DNA of 64,000 nt from an uncultured Spirochaetaceae bacterium (GCA_902778325.1 CACYWZ010000001.1:124001-188000); one strand, 5' to 3'. Positions 1 through 8,651 are shown, numbered from the stretch's first letter. Numbers and translations: made by a program. The notes: generated from the letters alone by a model not told the origin.

Positions 1-20
1 GCGCACAGCGTTTTTGATAC

Positions 21-64
21 AAAAGGCACGGTTTTCTTGTTACAAGAAGGCAGTGCCTTTTTTT
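21..64 (+). terminator. Rho-independent terminator of a gene upstream of the window
   Basis: An 8-bp outer stem (AAAGGCAC at 22-29 with GTGCCTTT at 53-60) encloses a second inner stem (TTCTTGT/ACAAGAA) and runs straight into a seven-T tract. It would end a plus-strand gene that lies outside the window. Confidence 0.75.
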
Positions 65-84
65 GCGCTTGGAAAAAGTTTTTG

Positions 85-318
85 ACTCGCTCAAAATTTA
101 GCGATGATGGAAAAATGAAAAGACGACCTCACTAAATTTTTAGCGAGTGCGAAAAAAGAGCAAAATTAGCTCACTAAAAATTTAGCGGGCGCGAAAAAAG
201 AAAAAAGACGCTCACTAAATTTTTAGCGGGCAAGAATTCTTAAAAAGTTTCAATCACTAAGTTTTTAGCGGGCGCGAAAAACAAAAAAACGCCCTCACTA
301 AGTTTTTAGCGAGGGCAT
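85..318. repeat. Palindromic tandem array A, period 41-42 bp, about 6 units
   Basis: The motif TCACTAAATTTTTAGCG(A/G)G recurs with starts at 129, 171, 212, 254 and 295 (steps 42, 41, 42, 41), and a shortened copy lies near 91. Each unit is an imperfect palindrome. Units alternate in the sequence that follows them, so the real repeat may be an 83-bp dimer. Read on the minus strand, several hairpins are followed by T-rich tracts, so the array probably also ends transcription of the cstA-like gene. It lies between convergent genes. Confidence 0.9.
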
Positions 319-350
319 CTCAATATTGCTATCTCAAAAAATCAAAGTTA

Positions 351-2093
351 TTATGCAGCCTTTGCTTCAGCGTGCTTTGTCTGTCTTGTGAATGTCTTTA
401 TTCCCTCGATAACAAGGATAATCGCAAGAACAGCCATAGAAGAGGCAAAGAAGAGCTGGAAGTAATCTCCCCACATTGCGCTTCCCGCTCCAATCATATT
501 GACTTTTGCAACGACTGTCAAAACAAGGCTTGTGAGAGTTGCAGAGAGCATAAACGCCATCGGAATAAAGAACATCTTATTGTTCTTGCCCGCCTGACCG
601 AGCCAAGCCGCCACAGCCATAAGAGCAATTCCCGCAAGAAGTTGGTTCGCTGCTCCGAAAAGACCCCAAATCTGTGAAAGACTCAAGCCGCCTAAGATAC
701 AGCCAATGATGACCATTGAAGCCGTTCCGACGAGCGGATTTGCAAGAACTTTGCGAACAGGGCTCTTTGCGTCTTTCCAAGTTGCCTCGTCCTCTTTCAA
801 GAACAATTCTGAGAACATAAAGCGGCTCAATCTTGTTGCGCTGTCGAGTGAAGTCAAAGCGAAAACAGAAACAGCAAGAGTCAAAAGCGCGCTGATTGTG
901 TTGTAAACGCTAGAGCCTTTCTCGCCGAAAAGTGTTGCGATTCCAGCACCGAAAGCCGCAGAAGGAGAGCCGAACTCTTTCTTTCCCCAGCCTTCCCAAA
1001 CAACGCCGACTGCGATAAGAGCGATAATTCCCAAAGCGGACTCGATAAGCATTGAACCGTAGCCGATTGCCTTAGCGTGCTTTTCGCTGTCGAGCTGCTT
1101 TGAAGATGTTCCTGAAGCGATGAGTGAATGGAAGCCAGAGCAAGCACCGCAAGCAACAGTGATGAAAAGAGTCGGGAACATATAGTTTGCGCCAACTTTG
1201 AAGCCCGTGAAAGAAGGGATATTGAACTGTGTGTTTCCGCGGAACGCAGAGGCTACGATTCCGACAACAGCGATAACCATCATCGCATAAAGCAAGAAGC
1301 TAGAAAGATAATCGCGAGGCTGAAGCATAATCCAAACAGGGATTAAAGAAGCAACTGCGATATATGCGCCGATTAAAACAATCCAAGTGTTGCGGCTCAA
1401 AGCCAAGCCATAGTTAAGACCAAAGACGATGATGAGAGCAATCGCAACGATTCCGCCGATTGTGGCAGGAAGAGTTTTCACTCCAAAGCGGTTTGTGAGA
1501 ACGCCATAAACAACTGCAAGAACGATGAACAAGAAAGAAATCATTGCTGTTGTCTGGTTGTTTGTAAGCCCCTGAGCCTTTGACACAATGCCGAAAGCAG
1601 ATAAGTTTCCGTCTGCGCCTGCGACTGTCAAGAAAGTGCCTGCAACAACGTTAACGAAAGAAGCGATAACAAGAATCAAAACAAGGAGGGCGAAGATAAT
1701 GAACAATTTCTTTGAAGTTTTGCCCATTGAATCTCTGATGATTTCGCCGACTGATTTTCCGTCGTGGCGAATTGAAGCAAACAAAGAGCCAAAATCCTGC
1801 AAGCCACCAAAGAAAATACCGCCGATTACGCACCACAAAAACACAGGAACCCAACCAAAAACAGCCGCCTGAATTGGACCGTTAATAGGACCTGCTCCCG
1901 CGATTGAAGAGAAGTGGTGACCCATCAAAACAGCAGGTTTTGCCGCAACATAGTCAACACCGTCAGCCTTTGTGAAAGCTGGGGTTTTCTTAGCAGCGTC
2001 AATTCCCCATTGCTTAGCAAGATAAGAGCCGTAAAATACATAGCCCGCAAACAGCAAGGCTACAGCCGCAAGAATAATGAGCAATGATGTCAT
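351..2093 (-). CDS. cstA: CstA family carbon starvation protein / putative pyruvate permease
   Basis: A 580-residue, very hydrophobic protein with more than a dozen predicted membrane helices. The conserved N-terminal CstA motif is clear at about residues 50-83 (KPAVLMGHHFSSIAGAGPI). Family members import pyruvate, and in some cases peptides, across the inner membrane when preferred carbon sources run out. It is shorter than the roughly 700-residue Escherichia coli proteins and corresponds to the compact form of the family. A strong Shine-Dalgarno sequence (AAAGGGGG) lies 7 nt before the ATG. It follows the 162-residue unknown gene by 22 bp and is probably co-transcribed with it. Substrate is inferred from the family. 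Confidence 0.93.
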   Translation of the reverse strand: MTSLLIILAAVALLFAGYVFYGSYLAKQWGIDAAKKTPAFTKADGVDYVAAKPAVLMGHHFSSIAGAGPINGPIQAAVFGWVPVFLWCVIGGIFFGGLQDFGSLFASIRHDGKSVGEIIRDSMGKTSKKLFIIFALLVLILVIASFVNVVAGTFLTVAGADGNLSAFGIVSKAQGLTNNQTTAMISFLFIVLAVVYGVLTNRFGVKTLPATIGGIVAIALIIVFGLNYGLALSRNTWIVLIGAYIAVASLIPVWIMLQPRDYLSSFLLYAMMVIAVVGIVASAFRGNTQFNIPSFTGFKVGANYMFPTLFITVACGACSGFHSLIASGTSSKQLDSEKHAKAIGYGSMLIESALGIIALIAVGVVWEGWGKKEFGSPSAAFGAGIATLFGEKGSSVYNTISALLTLAVSVFALTSLDSATRLSRFMFSELFLKEDEATWKDAKSPVRKVLANPLVGTASMVIIGCILGGLSLSQIWGLFGAANQLLAGIALMAVAAWLGQAGKNNKMFFIPMAFMLSATLTSLVLTVVAKVNMIGAGSAMWGDYFQLFFASSMAVLAIILVIEGIKTFTRQTKHAEAKAA

Positions 2094-2115
2094 TTTCTTT
2101 CCCCCTTTGAAACAT

Positions 2116-2604
2116 TTATATATTGCTGAAAATCTTTTTCAAAGACGAGCCAAGTCTATTGTAGGCAAGTCTTTTAGAAGAAATTTCCAGTAAAATTACA
2201 CGGTAATTGCTCCAGCCCTTAAAGCCAAAGCTGTATGATTTATAGTGCTTGAGTTTTTTTGCAAGAGAAAATGCTTTTTCGTCAATCTTGTCTGCAATAA
2301 CAACAAGAGTAACATCGCTGTTTCTGTGGTTAGTCGTGGGATTTACGCGGGATAAGCCTTCGAGCCAAGCTCTTTCGTCGAGTTGCAAGAGTTCTTCTTG
2401 AGAAAGGGAATCTGTAAGCGCAAAAAAGACGTATTCACTAGATTCTATCTCTGAGAGTTTTGCCGCTTTAGTAAGGAAATACTGCTCTGTGTGAGAATGA
2501 AAGGTTGCTTCTGCAGCAAAAGGAGATGAGGGATTTTCTTTGTTTATGTCGTAATAGAGGGAGAATGCACTCAATATCTTTTCAAGAACGCTGACTTTTT
2601 CCAT
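2116..2604 (-). CDS. Unknown protein encoded just upstream of cstA
   Basis: A 162-residue soluble protein of unrecognised family. I place the start at the ATG at 2604 (MEKVSVLEK), because it has an AAGG ribosome-binding site and a perfect promoter just upstream; the open frame extends five codons further only to a TTG. The sequence alternates hydrophobic strands (VTLVVIADKI, YRVILLEIS) with charged helices, suggesting a small alpha/beta fold. It is the first gene of a two-gene operon with the CstA-like permease and may affect that transporter, but nothing in the sequence shows a catalytic site. Confidence 0.75.
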   Translation of the reverse strand: MEKVSVLEKILSAFSLYYDINKENPSSPFAAEATFHSHTEQYFLTKAAKLSEIESSEYVFFALTDSLSQEELLQLDERAWLEGLSRVNPTTNHRNSDVTLVVIADKIDEKAFSLAKKLKHYKSYSFGFKGWSNYRVILLEISSKRLAYNRLGSSLKKIFSNI

Positions 2605-2629
2605 AGCCTTCAAACTCAACTGAAAGTAG

Positions 2630-2657
2630 ATTATAAGATTAAAAGAAAAAGTGTCAA
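2630..2657 (-). promoter_or_regulatory. Consensus sigma-70 promoter of the unknown gene-cstA operon
   Basis: TTGACA (2652-2657), a 16-bp spacer and TATAAT (2630-2635) on the minus strand; both hexamers match consensus perfectly. The predicted leader is about 20 nt and carries the AAGG ribosome-binding site. Confidence 0.85.
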
Positions 2658-2714
2658 TACTTAAAATATGAAGTATTTATAAAATTACTGATTTTATTTT
2701 TCAATTAGTTCACA

Positions 2715-2759
2715 CTCAAAAACAAAGGACTTTCAGCGCAATACCGAAAGTCCTTTGTT
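2715..2759 (-). terminator. Rho-independent terminator of the DUF5312-like gene
   Basis: A perfect 14-bp stem (2721-2734 with 2746-2759, GAAAGTCCTTTGTT on one arm) with an 11-nt loop. On the minus strand it is followed by TTTTTG. It ends the minus-strand gene that stops at 2792. Confidence 0.85.
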
Positions 2760-2791
2760 CAAGAAAAAAGTTGTCATTCACCCTTTTATTT

Positions 2792-4360
2792 TTATGAAAT
2801 AAAATTGCCAAGAAGTTTTTGCATTCTTGAAATTGCCTCGCAAATACGTCCCAAGCGCTCGTAAATTGACGACTGAGAGCGATTTTCTATTTCGTTCCAG
2901 TTGCTGATAATAGAATGAGGGTCGTTTCGACAATCTTTTTGAAGTCTCTGGAACATCGCTCCAAGCTCAACCAAAAGCGCTTGCGCACCCTTCATTATTT
3001 TCATCGCCTCTGCATTCACGAGGTCAAGTTGCGTCTTAACCGCCTTGAGTTCGCTTTCTTTGACGAGTTTTTGCGAAAGAAAAGAATGGAAGCGATAGCC
3101 TTGAGCGAGTTGCGGGTTGAGGCGTCCGTCAAGTTCTGTGATTTTTGACTCGTAATCGCAAAGTTTCTTGCAACCGTTTAACAAATCGCTGATGAACTCT
3201 TTGTCGATTGACTTTCCATAAACATTCAACTCAGCTGAAATCGCAGACATATCTTCAAGCGCATATTTTTGCAAAAACACTTCAAGATATGAGAGCGGGT
3301 CGCAATAAGTATAGCCATCTAGAGATTTCTGTTTGAAAAGTTCATTCAAATCAGGAACGTAATTTCTTAGCGTGCTTTGAAAGCCGTTCGGGAACATTCG
3401 CTTCACATCAGTGCGGATTACTGCAATGCGCTGAGCTTCGTAAATTCCCTGCATTTGGGCAACTGTGCGCTCATCAACTTCTTTCACATATTTTTCGACA
3501 ATCTTGTTATTGAAATCGCTAGACTTCACGCTAAAAGCAGGATTTTTGCTCGTAAGTTTGCAAATGTACTCAAAAACAGGCGGTTGGGCATGAGCTGTGA
3601 GAAGAAGAATGATTTTGTTCCAAACTGCATGGTCGATAATTTTGACGTCAGTCGCTGAATTGATAAAATCGATTGCACTATCCCAATCCTTCACATTCAG
3701 AACGGCTTTTTGTCTGCTGTCAAAGTCTGCGATGGATTCCGTAAGATAAATGCCCCACACGCGAAAGAAATGCGGCTTTTTTGAAAAATCCATCTCGCGA
3801 AAATCAGGCGCAAACTTTTTGAGAAGCGCATAATAGTCAAAAGTACAGAAAGAGCGAAGAACACAAAGCGCATTATAAAGCCCGTTTATATTCACTGCAC
3901 GCTCGCCAGAGAATTCCTTGTGGAACTCGCTAACAAGCGCTTTCACTTCCTTTGACAAATCCGCATATTTCGTATTGTGGGCTTTTTCAAAAAGCGAATC
4001 TTCAGAAAGTTCCTCAAGGATTTTGCGCTGACGCTCACTCATCATTTTATCAACGATTTTTTGATAAGACTTCTCAAGCGGAAACTTATTGAAAAAAAGT
4101 TGGACTGTATGAATTTTTTCGTAAATGTCATAGAAAAATCTTGCAAACTCAGGAGAAGCCTTCAGTGTAAAACTGTTAACATAGCCACCGAAGTCGCTTT
4201 TTGAAAGCGCTTTTGCCACATCTGAGAGTTCAACCTTCGTTTTTTTGTCAACCTTGTCTGCTCCAAAAAGGACATCAAGAACCGTTGACCAAAATGACGG
4301 ACCTGAAAGTTTTTTGCTTTCTCCGTTGTCGTATTCACGCATATTTTCTGCATTTGCCAT
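2792..4360 (-). CDS. DUF5312-like conserved spirochaetal protein
   Basis: A soluble, largely alpha-helical protein of 522 residues. It resembles the DUF5312 group that I associate with treponemes and other spirochaetes; no function is known to me. No signal peptide, membrane helix or catalytic motif is visible. The last 120 residues are heptad-rich (KAVKTQLDLVNAEAMKIM) and probably form coiled coil. An in-frame ATG at 4378 exists, but I prefer the ATG at 4360 (MANAENMREYD), because a consensus promoter has its -10 box ending 6 nt before it and the upstream ATG falls inside that promoter. The gene is monocistronic, with its own terminator. Confidence 0.7.
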   Translation of the reverse strand: MANAENMREYDNGESKKLSGPSFWSTVLDVLFGADKVDKKTKVELSDVAKALSKSDFGGYVNSFTLKASPEFARFFYDIYEKIHTVQLFFNKFPLEKSYQKIVDKMMSERQRKILEELSEDSLFEKAHNTKYADLSKEVKALVSEFHKEFSGERAVNINGLYNALCVLRSFCTFDYYALLKKFAPDFREMDFSKKPHFFRVWGIYLTESIADFDSRQKAVLNVKDWDSAIDFINSATDVKIIDHAVWNKIILLLTAHAQPPVFEYICKLTSKNPAFSVKSSDFNNKIVEKYVKEVDERTVAQMQGIYEAQRIAVIRTDVKRMFPNGFQSTLRNYVPDLNELFKQKSLDGYTYCDPLSYLEVFLQKYALEDMSAISAELNVYGKSIDKEFISDLLNGCKKLCDYESKITELDGRLNPQLAQGYRFHSFLSQKLVKESELKAVKTQLDLVNAEAMKIMKGAQALLVELGAMFQRLQKDCRNDPHSIISNWNEIENRSQSSIYERLGRICEAISRMQKLLGNFIS

Positions 4361-4366
4361 ATCAAA

Positions 4367-4395
4367 ATTATGAGACATTTGTTCTCAGTTGTCAA
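4367..4395 (-). promoter_or_regulatory. Promoter giving a near-leaderless mRNA for the DUF5312-like gene
   Basis: TTGACA (4390-4395), 17-bp spacer, CATAAT (4367-4372) on the minus strand. Only 6 nt separate the -10 box from the ATG at 4360, so the transcript should begin at or next to the start codon. Confidence 0.75.
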
Positions 4396-4475
4396 TTTTT
4401 GCTTTCTTTACAAGATGAAAATATCAAGACAGATTTTGAGCCTTCGCGATAGTAGAAAATTGCAAAGAAAATCTA

Positions 4476-4481
4476 TATACT
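4476..4481 (+). promoter_or_regulatory. -10 box (TATACT) of the GH3 lipoprotein gene
   Basis: TATACT ends 8 nt before the ATG at 4490, and no Shine-Dalgarno sequence lies between them. The -35 region (TAGAAA, 17 bp upstream) is weak. Confidence 0.5.
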
Positions 4482-4489
4482 AAACGCCT

Positions 4490-6283
4490 ATGTGTGTAGA
4501 TTTGAAGGCTCGATTGACAATATTTTTTAAGACAACCATTTTTTTCGTTTTTTCGTTATATATATTTTCTTGCAATCAAAAAAAATCACTTCCAGAAGTT
4601 TTGCCACTCGAAGAAGAACAAACAGCAAAAGCAAAGACAATAGATTTTCCAGAACATCTTGATTTTTGGAGCGATTATCCAAACGAAGAACTTGCGGACG
4701 AACTCATCCGCCGTATGAGCGACTCAGAACTTCTTTCGCAGATTTTCATGTTCGGCTGGGCAGGAGCAGAGCCAAGCCCGCTTTTGCGCGAATGGGTCAG
4801 CGAGCGCGGTTTGGGCTCAATCAAAATATTCGGCTGGAACACAGACGATATCCATCAAGTTGCAAGAAGCGTAAAAGAGTTGCAGCAAAGAAGCCAGCAC
4901 CGCGATTTACGCATTCCGCTTTTCGTTGCAACAGACCAAGAAGGAGGATGGATTCGCCACGTCAAAGGTGAAATGAGCGACACACCTGGAAACCTCGCCG
5001 TCGGAGCAAGCGCCCTTCCCGCAGACGCATGGAAAACAGGCTACTACATCGCAAAGGAACTTCGCGTTCTTGGAATAAATATGAACTTCGCGCCTGCTGT
5101 TGATTTGTACTCAAACCTAAAATCCACCGTAATCGGCCCTCGCTCATTCGGAGAAAACCCTGATTTTGCGGGAATCCTCGGTGCAAGTTACGCAGCAGGC
5201 TCCGAAGCCGCAGGCGTAATTCCTACAGCGAAGCATTATCCAGGACATGGCGACACTGGGCTTGACTCACACGGAAAACTCCCCGTCATTGACGTGGATT
5301 ACAACACATTTATGGCGCGAGAGATGGTTCCGTTCAAGTACCTCATTCGCGAAAACATTCCTGCGATTATGAGCGGGCACTTGAGCTTTCCGAACGTTGT
5401 CCCAGACGGAACGCCAGCCTCCCTTTCAAAAGCGTTCCTCACAGACATTCTCCGCTCTCAGATGGGCTTTGAAGGATTGATTATAACAGACGATATGATG
5501 ATGAACGGCGCTACAATGTACGCAGGAAGCCTTTCCGCAGCATACAGAATGGCAATCGAGGCAGGAAACGACATTCTCCTCTCGTCAACGACAGCACAGC
5601 TTTCAGAGCCGCTTTGGACAGCAAACCTTGAGCGAATGCAATCAAACGAAAAGTTCAGAAGCCAAGTAAAAGAGGCTGCCAGACGAGTGATTTTCTACAA
5701 ACTGAAGTATTTCAAGAGCAAAAATGCAGTACCGCTCTATCCTGACGCGGACAAAATCGATGAAAACATTCCGGACCGCGAAGGACAAATCTTTTTTCAA
5801 GACCAAGCCATAAGAGCCACGACGCTGTACAAGAAAGGCTCGCTCTTCCCGCTTACACGCGAGGCGGCAAAAGAAAAGCGAGTTCTCCTCGTCGGACCTC
5901 TTTCAAACTTCATCGCCGCAGGAAAAGCGTGCTATGGAGAAGACACCCCGATTTTCAAGTTCGACGATGCACCAGGACCAATCCACATCGACTGGATGTC
6001 GCGCCGCCTTCCAGGAATGGCAAGCGGCTACGACGTCGTGATTGCCCTTGTTGACGACAAAGGAAGCGCGCAAATCATCAGCACGCTAAAAAATCTCGGA
6101 AAACACGTCGTGATTTTCTCAACGATGGCGCCGACATTCGTTTCAGAAATGACACAATGGGCGGACACCGTGATAATCGGCTACAGCTGGTCGGATTTTT
6201 CAATCAAGGCGATGTTCTCAGCGCTTGCAGGCGACTTCGAGCCAGAAGGCGTATTGCCGCTCTCATCGCTTTCGAGCAAATAG
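4490..6283 (+). CDS. Glycoside hydrolase family 3 lipoprotein (NagZ/beta-N-acetylhexosaminidase-like)
   Basis: A 597-residue exported lipoprotein. A hydrophobic signal ends in the lipobox IFSC (Cys28). The GH3 catalytic domain shows the NagZ-type motif KHYPGHGDTGLDSH near residue 247, whose Asp-His pair serves as general acid/base in NagZ enzymes, and the nucleophile motif IITDDMM near residue 333. About 200 residues follow the barrel and resemble the second GH3 domain, so it is longer than bacterial NagZ (about 340 residues). It probably removes beta-linked N-acetylglucosamine or glucose from glycans outside the inner membrane. Its last 103 bp overlap the DTW-domain gene on the opposite strand. 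Confidence 0.88.
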   Translation: MCVDLKARLTIFFKTTIFFVFSLYIFSCNQKKSLPEVLPLEEEQTAKAKTIDFPEHLDFWSDYPNEELADELIRRMSDSELLSQIFMFGWAGAEPSPLLREWVSERGLGSIKIFGWNTDDIHQVARSVKELQQRSQHRDLRIPLFVATDQEGGWIRHVKGEMSDTPGNLAVGASALPADAWKTGYYIAKELRVLGINMNFAPAVDLYSNLKSTVIGPRSFGENPDFAGILGASYAAGSEAAGVIPTAKHYPGHGDTGLDSHGKLPVIDVDYNTFMAREMVPFKYLIRENIPAIMSGHLSFPNVVPDGTPASLSKAFLTDILRSQMGFEGLIITDDMMMNGATMYAGSLSAAYRMAIEAGNDILLSSTTAQLSEPLWTANLERMQSNEKFRSQVKEAARRVIFYKLKYFKSKNAVPLYPDADKIDENIPDREGQIFFQDQAIRATTLYKKGSLFPLTREAAKEKRVLLVGPLSNFIAAGKACYGEDTPIFKFDDAPGPIHIDWMSRRLPGMASGYDVVIALVDDKGSAQIISTLKNLGKHVVIFSTMAPTFVSEMTQWADTVIIGYSWSDFSIKAMFSALAGDFEPEGVLPLSSLSSK

Positions 6284-6954
6284 GAAGGCACTTCCCTCTT
6301 TTTCGTGTAGTGAACGTCCTTCGCGTGCGTGCTTGGGATAAGACCTGCAACGCGCGCGTTCTCCATTTCGAGCTGAAAGCGAATCATCGCCTTAAAAACG
6401 CTCATCAGCGGCTCAGTGTCGCATTTCTTGCACATATTTTCCGCCTGAAGCTCATTCAGAAGATAATAACAAGACTCAATCGTCGAAACACACTCCTCGC
6501 TCGGCTCTTTTTTGAACGTGAAAATCGAGCGATAACTTCCGCTGAACGAAATCTTCGGCAAATTCAGGATTTCTGGATTGAGCTTTATGATTTTCTTCGC
6601 GCAAAACCACGTCGCATCGATAACAAAAACAAGAAGAGTCTTACCCTCGATTTTCTTGGAAAGCCCCTCGCTTTTCGCGCTCATCGCGTCCTCGCCCGGA
6701 TAAAGGACAACAGGAAAATATTTTTCGTCCGAAAGCAGAGAGCGCACACGCTCATTCTTTGAAAAATCAATCCCCGTGATAATCTCGCTGTCCTTGAGCG
6801 AAAGACTTGCAAGCCTTCCCGTCCCCGTGCGCTGCCGCTTGGCTTCCTTTGTGTGCATCAAAAACACAAACTTCACGCCGCTGTCAATTTCGCGAATATA
6901 TTTGCAAAAACAATTGTCTTTTGCCCTAAAGCATTTGTAGCAGATTTCTCTCAT
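6181..6954 (-). CDS. DTW-domain tRNA-uridine aminocarboxypropyltransferase (TapT/TrcA-like)
   Basis: A 257-residue DTW-domain protein. It has an N-terminal cysteine cluster (CYKC followed by CFCKY, residues 5-18) likely to bind zinc, the YPGEDA motif near residue 85, the signature DATW at 113-116 and the downstream S-x-YRS segment. Family members transfer the aminocarboxypropyl group of S-adenosylmethionine to a uridine in tRNA (acp3U). The last 30 residues are polar and low in complexity (SGNTPSGSKS) and are encoded entirely opposite the GH3 C-terminus, so they are probably an extension created by loss of an earlier stop. A gap of about 815 bp with two repeat arrays separates it from the PHP gene upstream. 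Confidence 0.85.
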   Translation of the reverse strand: MREICYKCFRAKDNCFCKYIREIDSGVKFVFLMHTKEAKRQRTGTGRLASLSLKDSEIITGIDFSKNERVRSLLSDEKYFPVVLYPGEDAMSAKSEGLSKKIEGKTLLVFVIDATWFCAKKIIKLNPEILNLPKISFSGSYRSIFTFKKEPSEECVSTIESCYYLLNELQAENMCKKCDTEPLMSVFKAMIRFQLEMENARVAGLIPSTHAKDVHYTKKREVPSYLLESDESGNTPSGSKSPASAENIALIEKSDQL

Positions 6955-7020
6955 AGCGCGATTTTAGCAAAAACGAGCCTTTTTTTCCACATCGCCCTTC
7001 CCCTCATTTTCGCCCTTACA

Positions 7021-7310
7021 AAGCCCGCCGGTAACACGGAACGCCGTTTGTAAAACCTTACAAAGCTCGCCAGTGACTCGGAACGCCGTTTATAAAACCT
7101 TATAAACCTCGCCAGTGACTCGGAACGCCGTTTATAAAGTCTTACAAAGCCCGCCAGTGACTCGGAACGCCGTTTGTAAAACCTTATAAAGCTCGCCAGC
7201 GACTCGGAATGCCGTTTGTAAGACCTTATAAAGAGCGTCAGTGACTCGGAATGGCGTTTATAAGACTTTATAAAGCTCGCCAGTGAGTCGGAATGGTGTT
7301 TGTAAAATTT
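7021..7310. repeat. Palindromic tandem array B, exact 42-bp period, 7 units
   Basis: The core GCCAGTGACTCGGAACGCC recurs with CGGA at 7037, 7079, 7121, 7163, 7205, 7247 and 7289: six steps of exactly 42. The other half of each unit is a hairpin (TTTATAA-AACC-TTATAAA). Two copies form the same stem with G-C or with A-T at one position. The array begins about 65 bp upstream of the DTW gene start. Confidence 0.95.
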
Positions 7311-7345
7311 GGGAGAATATGAGATGAAAAGAAAACGAAAGGCGT

Positions 7346-7487
7346 TTTGTCATTCTGAGCGGAAAACGGCGCAAGACGTTTGGAGTCGAAGAATCTACTC
7401 CCTTTTTTCATAAGGGCTTCTGATTTGCATTGCTAGATTCTTCGACTTCGTTCGCTTTTCGCTCACTTCGCTCAGAATGACACGGTG
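7346..7487. repeat. MITE-like imperfect palindrome with GTCATTCTGAGC termini
   Basis: GTCATTCTGAGC at the left end is the reverse complement of GCTCAGAATGAC at the right end, and GTCGAAGAATCT pairs with AGATTCTTCGAC further in. The element is about 140 bp with no coding capacity. Similar palindromes are scattered in many bacterial genomes. It separates repeat arrays B and C. Confidence 0.7.
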
Positions 7488-7520
7488 TCCGCGCTCCATT
7501 TCGCATTAAGAAAACGTGGT

Positions 7521-7773
7521 AAACGCCGTCGGTGAGTCGGAATGAGCTTTCCATAATCGTGGAAACGCCGTCGGGAAGTCGGAATGTGCTTTCCATAAAC
7601 GTGGAAACGCCGCCAGTGACTCGGAATGCCCTTTCCACAAACATGGAAACGCCGCCAGTGACTCGGAATGGGCTTTCCATAAACGTGGAAACGCCGCCAG
7701 TGACTCGGAATGAGCTTTCCACAAACATGGAAACGTCGCCAGTGACTCGGAATGGGCTTTCCAGAAAAATTAG
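7521..7773. repeat. Palindromic tandem array C, exact 42-bp period, 6 units
   Basis: CGGAA recurs at 7538, 7580, 7622, 7664, 7706 and 7748 (steps of exactly 42). Each unit combines the same core as array B (GCCAGTGACTCGGAATG) with a different hairpin (TTTCCA-TAAACG-TGGAAA). The last unit touches the stop codon of the PHP gene. Open frames through this stretch only translate the repeat. Confidence 0.95.
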
Positions 7774-8615
7774 ACCTTGAGGAACTTCAAAAGTTCGTCG
7801 GTGTAATATGAATCAGCGATTTTACGGTTTCCCGCGGTGTGTCCGAGTTTTCGGTCAGCGCGGACTTTCTCGCCATGGAAATCGCTTCCTGCTGTGATAA
7901 AAAAGCCGAGACGACGCGCCATTTCTTCAAGGCGCTTGCAATCGGTCTCGCGCGCGCCGGGGTGCCATGCTTCGAGTCCTTGAACGCCACGGGAGCGGAT
8001 TTCGCTCAAAACGCCTTCGATTTTTCCCCACGACAAATAAAGGGAAAGCGGATGCGCGATGACAGGAACGCCGCCAGAGGACAAAATCGCGTCTACTGCA
8101 AAATCAAGGTCCGCGCCTTCTTTTTCGCAATAAAACGCTCTTCCTTTTGCAAGGTATTTGTCGAATGCTTCCTGTTTGCTCTTTACGACTTTCTTTCGGA
8201 CGAGGAAATCTGCAAAATGCGGTCTTCCAAGCGATTTGGCGGGATACAGCGTCTCAAGTTCGCCTAGTGTGGCGTCGATTCCCGCCTCGTTCATCTTTGC
8301 GACAATTTTTTGATTGCGCTCTTTTCTGGCTCTCGAAAGCGCTTTGATTTCGCCTTTCAAGTCCGAGCTGATTTCTTTTAATCCAAGTCCAAGAAGATGG
8401 AACTCTCCCGTGACCCATTTTATGTTTAGCTCGATGCCTGGCACAAACGTGATTTGCTCGCGTTTTGCCGCTTCTTTTGCTTCCTCAAGTCCTTCGACTG
8501 TGTCGTGGTCGGTGAGTGCCAAAACACAAAGTCCTGCACTCTTTGCTTTTTCTACGAGTTCTTTTGGCGAATATTGTCCGTCAGATGCCGATGAATGTGT
8601 ATGTAAGTCTATCAT
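7770..8615 (-). CDS. PHP-domain phosphoesterase (YciV/RNase AM-like)
   Basis: A 281-residue PHP protein. It begins MIDLHTHSSASDG and continues with LTDHDTVEG, PGIELNI, IAHPL and ITAGSDFHG, the full set of PHP metal-binding motifs. Close relatives (YciV/TrpH) act as 5'-3' exonucleases or 3',5'-nucleoside bisphosphate phosphatases. I start it at 8615, where AAAGG lies 7 nt upstream, rather than at the longer frame from 8705. A consensus promoter sits 37 bp upstream of this start. Exact substrate is not decided by the sequence. Confidence 0.88.
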   Translation of the reverse strand: MIDLHTHSSASDGQYSPKELVEKAKSAGLCVLALTDHDTVEGLEEAKEAAKREQITFVPGIELNIKWVTGEFHLLGLGLKEISSDLKGEIKALSRARKERNQKIVAKMNEAGIDATLGELETLYPAKSLGRPHFADFLVRKKVVKSKQEAFDKYLAKGRAFYCEKEGADLDFAVDAILSSGGVPVIAHPLSLYLSWGKIEGVLSEIRSRGVQGLEAWHPGARETDCKRLEEMARRLGFFITAGSDFHGEKVRADRKLGHTAGNRKIADSYYTDELLKFLKV

Positions 8616-8651
8616 TTGCCTTTGTTTCACAAAAAAATATGAGTGGAGAAA

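Noticed and set aside
2792..4378. Start of the DUF5312-like gene at 4378
   Set aside because: That ATG lies inside the spacer of a consensus promoter; the transcript would start downstream of it.
7324..7411. Short ORF starting MKRKRKAFCHSERK with GGGAG upstream
   Set aside because: It reads into the GTCATTCTGAGC palindrome; such CHSER peptides are a well-known false translation of this kind of element.
7021..7773. Possible CRISPR array (42-bp regular repeats)
   Set aside because: The units repeat end to end with no unique spacers; the whole unit, not a fixed repeat, recurs with drift, and there are no cas genes.
7408..7780. Open frames of 72-106 codons on both strands
   Set aside because: They translate the 42-bp repeats (42 is a multiple of three, so frames stay open) and the MITE-like palindrome; no ribosome-binding site or domain.
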